Shown: positions 10,610 to 22,584, counted from the stretch's first letter. The stretch: 49,405 nt of DNA from Ectocarpus siliculosus (GCA_000310025.1 FN649734.1:4109024-4158428); one strand, 5' to 3'. Translations and numbers: made by a program. Notes: a model not told the origin generated them from the sequence alone.

Positions 10610-11260
10610 AAATGCTGCCTCCCGGCGGGGCGTCCGACATCCTGAGATTATTTGCGAACGATCCGAATCTTGACGAAAACCTTATTATGTAGCTCAAAGA
10701 TGTCGAGAAGCGAAGAACAGTTCTATAATAGTGAAAATATACCTTGGCTACAGCCACTCAATCTAGACTAGATAACAGCCCCGAATGCAGTTACCCATGG
10801 GAGGGAAGATCAAACACAAGGAATTTGCCACAAGGTCAAACGCGAAGGGTTTGCCACACCCTTCGCTCCGCACACACACAGATAGCCACACCTCATCACC
10901 GCCCCTCTCAACCGGCAACAGCAGCAACGAGAGCGACTTCTTGCGCCCAGGTACGTCCTTCTTGCCGCGTAGTGTCGAGACAAGGCCGAGCGATAAGGGT
11001 GGAAGCCTACGTGAAGTAGTCAGTTGCAGCGATCGGGTCCAGGTGCTTAATACCGATGACGTTCCTCGTAGAAAGTTGTCGCCATCAATGTGTCTACAAC
11101 TGTTTTGTAGTGCATCCTTGTGTGACAGGAAAATATATCCATGCATGATTGATCATCAAGCATGCGTGAAGTCTACTGTAGGCTGCAGCAGATCGACATG
11201 ATTGTGTTTTGCGCAATGTAGAGCAGTGTAAAAAGATCCGGTCGAGGATGTCGGTAGTTG
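10610..11260 (+). repeat. Dispersed repeat R1, copy 3
   Basis: Landmarks are GGGGCGTCCGACATCCTGAG, GATCAAACACAAGGAATT, CACACCTCATCACC, GGCAACAGCAGCAACGAGAG, GTCGAGACAAGGCCGAGCGA, GGTGGAAGCCTACGTG, AATACCGATGACG and AAAGATCCGGTCG. It is closest to copy 1 in the second half. Confidence 0.65.
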
Positions 11261-11416
11261 TCGCACATGTACATGAGCCCCCTGAACCAGGAAATTCTGA
11301 TGCAGTCAAAGGAGCGGAGGGCCCCAGGCTAGCTGTCGTTGACTTACATCCAGCTTGCGGACCGGGTCCAGTTGTGTTTTGAGTAACCTATAATGTGAAC
11401 ACGGGATAATGTGAAC

Positions 11417-11605
11417 ACGGGAATCGCTTGGTCAAGTGTCGATCGGTACGGATAGATGAAGGTACTGAGTAGAGAGGAACGATTTCTTAAGGTGGCGACA
11501 ACAACAGCAGCAACAGTCTGCATGACGACCACTTGGCGAGGCGTCCGACATTGTGAAACCTCTGCGAAAGATCCCGATGTTGACGATAACTCTCCTTTAA
11601 CTCTC
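11417..11605 (-). repeat. Inverted R3 end next to R1 fragment
   Basis: 11417-11510 is the reverse complement of the R3 start (GGGAATCG, TCAAGTGT, GAAGGTACTGAGTAGAGAG, GGTGGCGACAACAACAGCAG). It is followed by a plus-oriented R1 start (GCGAGGCGTCCGACATTG, AAAGATCCCGATGTTGACGA) at 11531-11580. The back-to-back arrangement supports R3 and R1 being parts of a composite element. Confidence 0.6.
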
Positions 11606-12139
11606 CTTTGTTCAACCAAGATACATACAACCGCCAAGATATCTTTTCTGCACCATTCAACCATCCCGATAGGCTCAGGTGGATCAGAAACGCGTTATGT
11701 ATGGAAGATACGGACAAGAGGTAGTAAGAACGGTTGTGCGTGTAAATTTTTTTTCTGGTAGCACAAAGATTCACAGCGCCTCAAAACTGTGAGTGATCAT
11801 CATGGCGACATTTTATCGTTTATGATTGTTTTGGGGAGGGGACCCGTTGGATGCAAGGACGACATGGAATGTAGTGTGCCTTTTCTGGATTTTCCCGATT
11901 CGTTGACCTTCCGGCGAAGGGCTTCCATTCCGCAGATATACCATATACCTTATTCGGGATCCGAATGTAATTGTCTGTATTGCGGCTTCTAAGATTCTGT
12001 GAGACCTTTTTCCCCCAAGCAGCGGGTTTATTCAACACTTGTCGATTGAGTCTTGCCTGGCTTCCAACCACCCAGGTTAAACTTTACCCCCCGAAACAAC
12101 CCCCTCGTTTCCCATGGTTCCAGGACGCAACAGGATATT
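11606..12139. other. Upstream region of secreted-protein gene
   Basis: No repeat or ORF of note. It precedes the ATG at 12140 and may contain its promoter and 5' UTR, but no TATA or initiator could be assigned with confidence. Confidence 0.3.
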
Positions 12140-14806
12140 ATGAAGTTCAAGTGGACTGCGGCGGCGGCATGCGCCCTATCCTCCATGCTAGCTCATGCAC
12201 AAACGTGCCCCAACGTAACCGACGTACCGAATTATCTGGTGGGCGACCGGGAATGCGTCACGGATGGATGCACTGCAAACGACGTCAGGGTGAGACGCAC
12301 GGCTCCACTCAACTCACACGGAGCGCAAATGTGGACCATCGTGGAGCTACGATGAACATAAGCGTGAAATAGTACGCCATGTCGAAGTTTTTTTATTTTT
12401 TATTTTTGTCTTGTCCCAACCGGTGGTCACACAGAAGGGCCCCTTTCTACCCTCGCCTCCTGCGGTACTTTGCCTTCGATTTTTCATGCGAGAAGAGTTC
12501 AGCACTCTCTTCCATCTGTGTACACACGAACTAGCGCTATCCACTAGGCCAGGAGCGGACGCGAGAGAAAAACTCACTTTGCAAGAAAAGCTTGCTTACG
12601 CCGGGATTCGAACCCCTGACCTGACCTCTAGAAGGTTTCGCGGCTTCCAACTAGACCACCGGGGCGACTGGTTTTGCTACCCTTCGGACAGAACTTAAAA
12701 CTGGCTTCACGTGATGGCGGGTCACGCATACTTTCTCATTTTTCTGACCCCAGTTTCCTTATCAGTCTCCACATGTTCTACAGGTCTGTAAATCGGATGC
12801 ACTGCCCATATGTGCCCCGTGGGTGGCGGTGGGCTGTCCGCGAGCAACACGTCCGGGCCCATGGGTACCCTCCAACCGCAGCCAGCCTGCTCCCAATCGA
12901 TGAATCTGCTTTTGGACGGGCATTCTAGCTGCTTTTCCCTAACGCTTACCATAGCCGTAAGCCCCAAGCCCACGCGATGTTCTAAATTGGCACTGGCCAA
13001 GTTCCAGGTTGAGTTGGCCACGGTGGGCACTTTGTGTGCCTCCCATGGGCCCACCCATGAATTGGACGAGGGCGAGTCAGGTGCCCATGGGCGTCCCGGC
13101 GGCTTAGCTAACCTGTCAATAGTTTGGGAGTATCATCCGCCCCGCACGGTCGTTTTCTCTTCACCATTCTACAGGGTCAAGCTTGATACAACCTCAGGCA
13201 GATGTCTACGCCAAGGAGATCTGCAGCAGCGGAAGGTTTCAAAAATCCAGCAGCATTCTTACAGATTCGCACCCCAAGCTGCAGCATTCCGTTTACAACA
13301 GACACGTACGCGGTTGCCACAACACCAAGCTCGCAGAAGTTAAAATGATTTGACAACGTTCAGTGTCTAAAACAAAAGACTCGACTCGACAACACAACTC
13401 GTACCCGCCCGCTCTCGCAATTTCCTTTCGACTGGCAGGTTGGTTCTCTGGGAAAAATCAGTGTCCTGGATGGCTGCGACTCCCCGTGAGCAATGATTCT
13501 GCGTTGTCCCGATTAGCTACAGCAGTGGTGTAGGCTCCATGTCAGGTTGCAGTTTCTAGGGAGCCACCTACTTGTCTCGATTTTGATGTCGGCCACATTT
13601 CACGACGAATTGTTACAGGGACGACTTCGTGACCTTCACGGCGGATCTTGACGTGGTGGTGGGCGTCGCGAAGGGCCGCTACGATGTGGGCTTGTGAGTG
13701 CAGACGATTGATTCTCGCGTCTATTCTTTGGATGGATTGTTGTGGGCAGACGATTGGCGGAGTCTCGTGGGGGATCAGGCAATTCACTGTTACATTCTTC
13801 ACACGAATTGCCCGAGTCGCAGCACGAATCTAACAGTAGCTTCATGGGGGTGGATTCCGGTTGGCGGGGAGGTTCCGACGCGTACCCGGTAGGTTTTCGA
13901 AGGAGGCAGGCCCGATAAACGCGATGTGCACCGACTCGACCGATGCGTACAGTTTTTGTAGAAAGATTTGCGATAACACCTTGATGTTGTCCCCAAACAC
14001 TGAAGCTTCGCAATCTGCCACCTCATTGACCTTGCCAAATCTTAGATTCATCGACCTCGGCATAGCCGGCGATACACCGTGCAAAACGTACACCCTTGTG
14101 TGGCACAGTCGATGATGGCGACACTTGCGGTGACTTCCCTGGTACAGGCGATGTTACCACGGCCGGAACAACTACCGTCTCGGAAATTGAGCTCACGGTA
14201 CGTCAAGAACACATCTCCAAATGAGACTACATCCCATGACCCATGTGACGCCACCCAAATGACAGTCCGGAGCCTAAGCACAAGACGCCGCGACTCGTTG
14301 CGCTTAGGTGTCGGCCTTTTCCGCTCCCAGTCCCTCCAATCCGAAACTTGATTGTGCGTTTGTGACGACCTTCGAGACTCGCGCTGCCCACGTCAAACCT
14401 TGAAATCGTATTTTGATCCCTTCGGTGTAGTACACCCGCTTTCATGCAAGCTAGGAATGGTCCCAAGAGGTACACGCCCAGCTTGCGCCGCAACGGAAGC
14501 CCACACATGCCTCTACAAACCTTCAAATACATGTGGATTTGTGTAGACGGCTGTCGTTACTTGTGTTCGGTCCCACACTAAGCCTTCAACCGACCGTATG
14601 TTCCAAATAAAAACTATTTCTTGTTTCAGATCCCGTGCGATATCACCAATGGCCAGCTGGTGCTCCCGTACTGCACTGTCTGGAAGAACAACGTCGACGA
14701 CACCGACTGCGCCGGCCCTTCAAACGTTAAAGCAGACCCTACGTCCAAGTGCAAATGTTCGGACGAAGAAGATTTCGTGACGGTTGATATCTGTCAGGCG
14801 AGCTAG
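12140..14806 (+). CDS. Small secreted cysteine-rich protein (two exons)
   Basis: Exon 1 (12140-12289, 50 codons) starts with a typical signal peptide. It has Lys at positions 2 and 4, an Ala/Leu-rich core and an Ala-His-Ala cleavage site near residue 20. A Cys-containing segment follows (QTCPNVTDVPNYL, RECVTDGC). The donor is GTGAGA at 12290. Exon 2 (14630-14806) follows the acceptor TTGTTTCAG in the same phase and adds 58 codons with six Cys (IPCDITNGQLVLPYC; CKCSDEEDF) up to TAG. The mature protein would be about 88 residues and extracellular. The 2,340 bp intron contains the second SINE. Alternatively, a GTGACG donor within exon 2, after the DEEDF codons, would splice in phase to the exon at 15352 and make one larger gene with the next entry. 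I do not recognise the family. Confidence 0.6.
12386..12676 (-). mobile_element. tRNA-derived SINE, copy 2 (intronic)
   Basis: Reverse-oriented copy of the SINE at 1784-2100. The head is at 12676 with A box (TGGTCTAGTTGG) and B box (GGTTCGAATCC) intact, and the body again contains TGGCC-AGTGGATAGCGC. The tail is A-rich with interspersed T (AAAAATAAAAAATAAAAAAA on the minus strand). It lies in the long intron of the secreted-protein gene. Between the copies the head and body are about 90 percent identical by eye, and the tail is not shared. Confidence 0.8.
12700..14600. other. Remainder of long intron, nothing recognised
   Basis: Intronic by the gene model. Several ORFs of 60-180 codons occur on both strands, but none has splice context, a domain or biased composition. 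Confidence 0.35.
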
Positions 14807-15351
14807 ACTAGGGTCTTGCATACCCTTGCTTCTGTTTGCTCGATCGGATGCACACGACGGCGGCTTCACGCTTGTCGAGTGTTTGGTATGTGTGCTCGCC
14901 GAAGCGCAGTTGTAGCGTACACTGCGTGCTCAACATGAGGCCGACCTGTTAGAGGGAGTGGTCATCTGTGCTTACGGGGTGCCTCGGGAGAACGGTATTG
15001 TGCCATTCACTTACGGGGTCTGGCCGCGTGTTTGATGTGAGTCATCGCCCTCCGCAATTATTTGAGTGCCTTGGAGATGCAAGCACGTGGGTGAACTTGA
15101 ATGCGAAAAGCGTGAACTTGACATTCTTGGCGTGGTCATTAGCCAAAGATGTGCGTCTACGGATAGGGACTCACCAACTTTTGAAAATACACGAAGAGTA
15201 GGGTATGACGCAATTCCATGGCGTAGAGATCTCGATTCAAGGAAGCAGATGTTGTAATGCCTTTCTCGCTCTTCGCTTTCGTGTATATCGTCACGCTGTT
15301 GTCGCTCTGGCTGGCTACCGCGTGGCTGGAATACTTGCCTGCCTACTTCAG

Positions 15352-18029
15352 ATCTACGTCGACGAAGGAGTGTTCGTCGTCCAGAATCCCGACGAATGCC
15401 CGGCAGCAGGTATGTATACGCACGTTCCATCTCATACGCTTGATTGATGCTTGAGCACTCTATTTAGCATGGGATAGTCCATTGCGTCCCTTGTGGTACA
15501 CTATATGTAGAAGGGGTAAGTTGCTTGTCGCACCCCTTGACCTCTGTGTGTTCGTGCCCCTCTTTTTCTACCCCGGTATCCAGACTCGGACGTCGTGGTG
15601 ACCATCCCAGCCGGCTCGTTCATTGGAACTGGTAAGTCGAGGGAGCACGTGGGTGTGTTGAGCCCTGATGATCTGGTATCCAGAACCATGCATGAAGTAC
15701 ACCGCAGTACTCACGGTGAACGTCGCCAATTTCGACCCCTTGCACCGAGCAAGCTCCGACCGCACGTCAAAGACACACCAGGAATTATAGCGGTGATATC
15801 TTTCCCCTCGCGCCCGTGCGTTATGCCTCGCCTACGCCTTGCCTCCAGTCGACCCTGAGCTGACGGACTCAGCGTTCCTTGTCTCCGTGGACGGAACATC
15901 CGTCGTGGACGAGCCTGTTACCGCCGGGACCGACCTCATCCTGAGCCTCCCGAACGGCGACTACACCTTGACCGTGTCCAACCCTAGCTTCCAAGAGCAG
16001 CCGTGCACTTTCGACTATGCCTTCAACATAGACTGCCGTAAGTTCGAGCATATTTTATGCTTCGTCAATATCGGCGTTTTGTGCGTAGGGTGCTGTGCAT
16101 TTCGTTTTGGCGATCTACGCATGTCGCCAAGGTGTTGCTGACAATTGCAAACTAGCTATGCGCCCGCCGGCACGTACATTCGATTAGGCAAATTGAGAAG
16201 AGGGGGGCGTGACAACCTCCTTGTTTTTCTTCGATCCGCTTTTTTTATTATTTTGGCTACGGTTTAAGAAGATTTCCGTGAACCGTAGTATGTCTACAGC
16301 CGTGGGAGATGGACGCTCTCCCTTTCATCAGCTACCGCAAGAACTTGTGAACGGCAATGTATCCACCGCAAATATCGGGTACACTCCTGACACCCCTGCG
16401 TTTAAAATTTATTTGTGGCTTCGTGTAACTTGCCGCGTCCTTTCTCGCAACTCGCCCTTTTTTTTTTATGGCAAAGAGACAACGCGGTAGATTTAAGTTC
16501 GTTGCCTTGTAACAGGCCTCGCATGACAGTGCCTTTTTGCCTCATGACCACACCGAAGAACGAATGTCAACGTATCAACCACTCAATCATTGTCCACACC
16601 GCTCATGACCATTGCGTGGTTACTTCGGAATCAGGAGAAATAAGATAGGATATTACCGATAAAACCGCACCCAACCTTGCGCTTAACGTACATACTTGAC
16701 CCGTGTCACATGGTCGCCGTTTTTGCAGCTGGGCCGACTCCGCCGCCAACCCCCGCCCCCACCCCTGCTCCCACACCGGCGCCAACCCCGGCCCCTACGC
16801 CGGCGCCCACACCGGCGCCAACCCTCGCCCCTACCCCTGCTCCCACTCCGGCGCCAACCCCCGCCCCTACCCCTGCTCCCACTCCGCCGCCAACCCCCAA
16901 CCCTACCCCTGCTCCCACACCGGCGCCAACCCCGGCCCCAACGCCGGCGCCCACACCGGCNNNNNNNNNNNNNNNNNNNNNNNNNNNNNNNNNNNNNNNN
17001 NNNNNNNNNNNNNNNNNNNNNNNNNNNNNNNNNNNNNNNNNNNNNNNNNNNNNNNNNNNNNNNNNNNNNNNNNNNNNNNNNNNNNNNNNNNNNNNNNNNN
17101 NNNNNNNNNNNNNNNNNNNNNNNNNNNNNNNNNNNNNNNNNNNNNNNNNNNNNNNNNNNNNNNNNNNNNNNNNNNNNNNNNNNNNNNNNNNNNNNNNNNN
17201 NNNNNNNNNNNNNNNNNNNNNNNNNNNNNNNNNNNNNNNNNNNNNNNNNNNNNNNNNNNNNNNNNNNNNNNNNNNNNNNNNNNNNNNNNNNNNNNNNNNN
17301 NNNNNNNNNNNNNNNNNNNNNNNNNNNNNNNNNNNNNNNNNNNNNNNNNNNNNNNNNNNNNNNNNNNNNNNNNNNNNNNNNNNNNNNNNNNNNNNNNNNN
17401 NNNNNNNNNNNNNNNNNNNNNNNNNNNNNNNNNNNNNNNNNNNNNNNNNNNNNNNNNNNNNNNNNNNNNNNNNNNNNNNNNNNNNNNNNNNNNNNNNNNN
17501 NNNNNNNNNNNNNNNNNNNNNNNNNNNNNNNNNNNNNNNNNNNNNNNNNNNNNNNNNNNNNNNNNNNNNNNNNNNNNNNNNNNNNNNNNNNNNNNNNNNN
17601 NNNNNNNNNNNNNNNNNNNNNNNNNNNNNNNNNNNNNNNNNNNNNNNNNNNNNNNNNNNNNNNNNNNNNNNNNNNNNNNNNNNNNNNNNNNNNNNNNNNN
17701 NNNNNNNNNNNNNNNNNNNNNNNNNNNNNNNNNNNNNNNNNNNNNNNNNNNNNNNNNNNNNNNNNNNNNNNNNNNNNNNNNNNNNNNNNNNNNNNNNNNN
17801 NNNNNNNNNNNNNNNNNNNNNNNNNNNNNNNNNNNNNNNNNNNNNNNNNNNNNNNNNNNNNNNNNNNNNNNNNNNNNNNNNNNNNNNNNNNNNNNNNNNN
17901 NNNNNNNNNNNNNNNNNNNNNNAGGGCGTCACAACTCCCAATCTGGCTCCGGGAAAGTACACCCAAACGGATCTTGACCAAGGCGACTACTACATCATCG
18001 TGCACGTGGGCGAGACCTGCACGTGCTAA
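15352..18029 (+). CDS. Extracellular-type protein with Pro-Thr-Ala-Pro repeat (exons, 5' end uncertain)
   Basis: Exons by splice sites are 15352-15409, 15584-15631, 15849-16037 and 16729 onward, the last interrupted by the gap and ending at TAA 18027-18029. Every internal junction is phase 1, as in shuffled extracellular modules, and all join into one reading frame. The early exons encode short beta-strand-like segments ([57 protein letters not shown]). The last exon is a (Pro-Ala/Pro-Pro-Thr)n linker. After the gap comes a strand-rich tail with two Cys near the C-terminus. No start or signal peptide is visible in the first exon listed, so either an upstream exon is missing or the gene begins with the signal-peptide exon at 12140. 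This would be a cell-wall or secreted glycoprotein by style. The family is not identified. Confidence 0.55.
16735..16960 (+). repeat. 12-bp coding minisatellite (Pro-Ala-Pro-Thr)
   Basis: About 18 imperfect copies of a GC-rich 12-mer of the type CCNGCNCCNACN, encoding Pro-Ala-Pro-Thr with some Pro-Pro-Thr. All six frames are open because of composition, so the antisense ORFs here are not genes. The array runs into the assembly gap. Confidence 0.9.
16961..17922. other. Assembly gap (N)
   Basis: 962 unresolved bases inside the Pro-Thr repeat exon. The repeat almost certainly caused the gap, so the protein's length and the exon structure across it are unknown. Confidence 0.99.
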
Positions 18030-19220
18030 AGGTGCGCGATACGTACCTTATCATCAGAGCGATATTTCTCCTAGTTGTCGCCGAAACAGGGTTCGAAAAT
18101 CTTTTACTCCAAAATTCCCAGCGCGTGCCCGAACGATTGGATACTTTCCTCCTTTTTGTCAAAAGTCTGACTCGCACGAGCACCCCTTCCACTTGGCGCC
18201 TGAAGCGAATGCACTCTCACCAATTCTTCGTCTCTTGTCTCCCCTGTATGCCATTCCGATCATAACAGCAGCAGACGGGTAGAATATCACAGCAAAAGCA
18301 GCCGAGGCACCAACGGCTCGCGGGGAAGACTCGAAACGGAGTCCAAACGGCAAGGACACTGCACCGCGGCGCTGGATGATTTTTTGGTCATATGATATTA
18401 TTGTCGAATGGCGTTACTGGTAGCCGCGATGGGTCGGAGCTCATGACTGCCGCAGCGGGGCAATTTCCAACAGCACAGAAGGCGTCCGAACATGATGGTC
18501 ACGTCGACTGTACTAGCAGAGCTGAAATCGCTTTTGGAGAGCTGTGTTTATTTGGAAATGGTTTGTTGTGCTCTGCGTCGAGGGTCAGGGGGAGAATATT
18601 TGGCCTTACTGTAGCGTTAGCATCAGGTTGTCATCTTGACTTTTATAAATCTGTTAGCATCAGAATGACAGAATACGTGGTTGGTGTTGTATGTTGCATA
18701 TATATCCGGTTACGTACGTAACTAGATTTCCAGGGACGGGTCATTTTCCAAATTATGTAACATCTAAGGTATCGCAAGAAACTCTGACTTCAGAGCGGTT
18801 AACCCCTTTAGGGCTGGATCGCCTTTTGGGGACACTTTTTGTCCCCATCTTCCTCGCCTGCTTTACCTCGCGAAGATTGGCATGATTGTCTCCTCCTTCG
18901 CACTACTCGACCAGGGGGTGCCAGGGTACACAGGGACGACTCTATAGTCTAGTATGGATGCTTTGTAGAGTGGAGGAGTACGAGGGTAATGAACAGGTCG
19001 AATCGCGGGGCGATTACGCCGCCGGTTCAACAGCGAAGTTGCGCCGCGTCTGTTTACCCCTGGGTGGAAAGCGCTACTAGGGGCAAGCGCGGAAGAAGTA
19101 CCTAGACCACCGTTGATAGGAGGTACCAAGCAACCTAGGGCTTGAGAGAAGGTCTCGCTTTCCCTCTAGAGAAATATCTTGAAAACCTCCTTTTCGTGCC
19201 CCGTTTACCACGCTCCCGCC
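18030..19220. other. No gene recognised
   Basis: Intergenic stretch after the stop at 18029. Short ORFs only. Confidence 0.35.
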
Positions 19221-19226
19221 AGTTGC

Positions 19227-19295
19227 TGTCTATAATCCCTATTGTCCCCTCGTGTCCCCTCGTATCGAGGGGACAATTGATAGCGATTATAGACA
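19227..19295. repeat. ~28-bp inverted repeat around GTCCCCTCG
   Basis: The left arm (19227-19252: TGTCTATAATC, CCTAT, TGTCCCCTCG) pairs with the right arm (19266-19295: CGAGGGGACA, ATTGATAGCG, ATTATAGACA) across a 13-nt loop, with a 4-nt bulge. The loop itself repeats TGTCCCCTCG. It resembles a small palindromic insertion or a foldback RNA stem. Confidence 0.75.
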
Positions 19296-19299
19296 AGAG

Positions 19300-21400
19300 A
19301 CGGCTCAAGTGGGAAGGCAGCTTTGCACTTGCACCCAGGGATGGAACTGTCTGCACGATCGAATCAGCAGGCGTCGTTCGCTCTTTTTCTTACATTTCAG
19401 AAATTCCGCAAGACCGCCGAATTTTCTGTGCGTGGTATGTATCGCCGCATGGTAGCTGAGACTAGCGTGCTTGAATGAAATTATATTTGTACGCTCAGCA
19501 GCCGAATAACCAGCTTTTTCAGTTGTTGAAGCTGCAGACTTATCTGCGTGTAGTCGTGCGTCAATGCCAGGAGACTTGAGACTTATCGAGGGAGGTGTTG
19601 AATTCATCTTTGCCAAAAGGATCGGTCTTTTTTCACGAGAAACAAAAGCGGGGTTGCGGCAGACGGACCATGCATGTCTTGACTTCTTTAACTATCTGCA
19701 ATGGCGCTGTGTCGCGTCGTGGTTAGGGGTAGCAAGGGCAAAGGGAACGCGGTAGGCGGTAAGCGCGTCGGGCATGAGGGGAGTCTGGGAAGGGCGAAAA
19801 GCCCAGGAAGTAAATATTCTGCTTTAGACCCCGAGGCCTGCTGTTAGCAGCGCAAGATCGAGCGAGACATACATGCGAGTGCACCAAGGGCGCACAAAAA
19901 AATATAAAAAAATAATTTTTTATACCTGGGCCGTTTAATCATTCCAAATTGTTGTTCCAAAGTTTCCAAATATTTTTAGTCAAATACAGTATCCCAAATA
20001 GACTACTAATTTTTCGGCCCGGAACGCCGAAAACATTCCGAGAACTACCTAGTCGCAGGCTATTTCAGCGGTCCCCTGCGATGTCGGTTAGCAAAACAAA
20101 AATTGTCTCTTATAAAATCTACAAATTTAAAAAAAGACAATACTATTTGTACTACAGCACACACAGCTCTAGTCTACATCGACTAGTCACCGTGTAATGG
20201 TATTTGACCCCTTCCTTCAGAATCAATCACCTTTGAGCTGTGTGGAACTCTCTTGTCCGACCACAGTAGCAGGTTGTTGTTGCTTTCCGTTGTCCTCTCT
20301 CTCTTGATTAACGCTTTCCAAGCCAACTCACAATATCCCACGCACACACGATCATAGATCGCCTGTACGCACACACTGAACAGAAGGGCACATGTCTCGG
20401 CATAAAGCCCTGATCTAGCATGACGTCACGTCTTAGCATCCGACGGCGCCAAATAACCATGATCAACCACGATCAATCACATGTCTACTCCAAATACCAT
20501 CACAATAGCCCACCCTGAGTGGACGTAGATGCAGATACAGAAGCAAACCTCGGAGGGACTCTAGTCAATCAAGAGGATTGCGGGATGGATCGAAGATACG
20601 ACAACTCAAAACCCTCACCCGCACCTCTCCGTTAACCAAACCAAATAAGCGGAACCAAGAAAGAAGAAAACACAGAACAAACCGGGGCGGCAAAGTCGGC
20701 GGATAAAATCGGGAAAAGGCACATGGGTGCGAAAAATAACCAAAACATCCGAACCGAAAAGACCGTAACACGAAGTAACGAAATCGTGAAGAGAAAATCA
20801 CAAACGATCTCGCAGGAATGAACCGATCGAATACGCAATCAAGTAAGCCAAAACCTTACGGGAAGGGGGGCTACGATGCGATCGAGTTCCGAAATGCAAA
20901 CATAAATAATAAGAAACGAAAACCGAGCCGGCAAAGGATCAAACGATATGGAAAACCGTTAGGGGTCGACCAAAATCGAGAAAAGCAGGGAAAGAGGGGG
21001 TTTCCGGGAACGCAAACAACGGCCAAAGAAAAGGACAGGAACCAACGCCAAAAACAACGTTCGCATGTCACGATACAACGTGCTTGCGATCGGGGTGGGG
21101 CGAGGAAAACAATTCTACTTGTACGTCAAGGCCAATTGCATGAAGAAAAATGCTTTAGAAAGTAGCAAGATCGAACACGTTGGTTGGCCGTGGCATGCAA
21201 TAGAAGCACTGGCGGAACGTTGGACCACAAAATACGCAAAGCAAACCATAGGGGGGGGGAGTTAAACGATGCACCAAATTTGGGCGTCACCGCAACTAAT
21301 GACGACCTAGGTCGCATTGAAAAATAGGGAAAGGGGAGCGAAAACTTTCGACAACCGACCGAGCAGTGACAAACGGGGCGAGGAAGTACGCAACACCAAA
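19300..21400. other. No gene recognised
   Basis: Contains the fragment of the 212-bp repeat (19825-19890) and the TTCCAAA cluster (19941-19978). A purine-rich tract (20560-21300) has only short low-complexity ORFs. The last part may be the degraded 3' end of the gypsy element, but I could not identify a 3' LTR. Confidence 0.35.
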
Positions 21401-21402
21401 GC

Positions 21403-21605
21403 AAGAGCCAGTCTCAATGAGATTGAGAGGGCGAGCGGAACGCATAAAGGAGCAATAGCCATTTCCGAAATATTCGAGAGGGCGAGCTAGAAACGTGCAG
21501 AAGCAATAGCCACTCTCAAAAATCGATCGAGAGGGCGAGCTAGAAACATACAGAAGCAATAGCCAGTCTCGAAAATAGATCGAGAGGGCGAGCTAGAAAC
21601 GTACA
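21403..21605 (-). repeat. Tandem repeat, ~53-bp period
   Basis: Units starting GAGAGGGCGAGC on the plus strand at 21425, 21476, 21529 and 21582. Each contains AGAAGCAATAGCCA and a diverged TCGATC block. The array lies just beyond the chromodomain stop, so it may belong to the 3' untranslated part of the gypsy element. Confidence 0.8.
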
Positions 21606-21699
21606 GACAAACATACATCAACACAAACATGTAACACACAAACATATACACATATATATACATACACATAAAACAAGGAAAACAAGGGCAACAGTGCTA

Positions 21700-22584
21700 T
21701 CAGGCATCTATAGCCGTACCACGCGACTCGTCTACATTGCGCAAGATACCTCGCATGAAGGGACTACTTCGGTGCAGCTGAAGGCACCAAGAGCCACAAA
21801 CAGCTCCCAAAGCTGTCGTGTAGCGCGAAGGAGAGAGGGTGATCTTGACAGGTCCAGGGTCATCCAGGAAGCGAACGAAGAAGACGTTTGTAGTTGGAGT
21901 GTGTCCGGAGATTTTCCCTAGCCACCATAGAGCGTCTTGAGCCTTGTACCAGAAGTGTGCGCCAACAGGCAGCACGGTGTTGCGAAAACGGCGGGCCCAA
22001 ACATCGCGGGGAACATATTCGTACCCGGGCGACGAGGACCGCTCGTCTTTGATGCGAGACAGTTCACGTTCCGCTGCGCCAATGCGCATGCGACGATACA
22101 GACGGTTAGTCTGCCGGTGTTGGTCGGGTGTACCAGCCCAATACAGAAGAATCTGTTTTCGGCAGTGTTGGAGGTCCATTTCTCGTTCCCACGAGGGCCG
22201 CAGAAGACCTTTCCAGTGGGTCTCGTACATGACTGTGATAACGCCGCCACGTCCTCGAACCGACTGGTGTCCCGTGATTTTCTCAACCTCGAGCCTGCGG
22301 ACAGGCGCCGAAACATCGTCCGCGGTAACATGGTACGGCGGAGACTTCGTCGTGTAGTTGTTGAGAACATACTGCGTGAGGCCTGCAGGCAAGAACCGAG
22401 GCATGTCGTCACTATCGTGTGGGTTCGCACACGGTTTGCAACGAGCGACAGAAACCCGGCGCTTGGCATCCACTCCGGGCATATCGGAGGGAAGATCCAA
22501 GAACAGGAGCTTGTCAGCCACCGGGCTGGCATCGGGAGCCTTGTTGCAAGGACCGACTGCTAGGATTTTAAAGGACCTGTCCAA
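21700..22584 (-). pseudogene. Gypsy integrase C-terminal region with chromodomain
   Basis: 294 codons. Residues about 98-150 read as a chromodomain: a GRGGVITVMYETHWKG core with aromatic residues, then SWEREMDL and ILLYW. This is the motif that chromovirus integrases use to target histone-marked chromatin. Residues about 190-280 hold a second conserved block of this element type (FWYKAQDALWWLGKI, VRFLDDPG, GAVCGSWCLQ, LRNVDESRG), which looks like a Tudor/chromo-barrel-like fold by sequence, though I cannot prove it. It is out of frame with the preceding integrase ORF by one base (25-nt overlap), which is why it is called a pseudogene part. Confidence 0.8.

Noticed and set aside
16677-18282. 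Long ORFs in other frames and on the minus strand over the Pro-Thr repeat and gap
   Set aside because: Composition of the 12-bp GC-rich repeat opens all six frames, and the N run is counted as open. Only one frame agrees with the flanking splice sites.
21937-22563. 208-codon plus-strand ORF in the gypsy 3' part
   Set aside because: Lies opposite the chromodomain and integrase coding sequence; no domain of its own.
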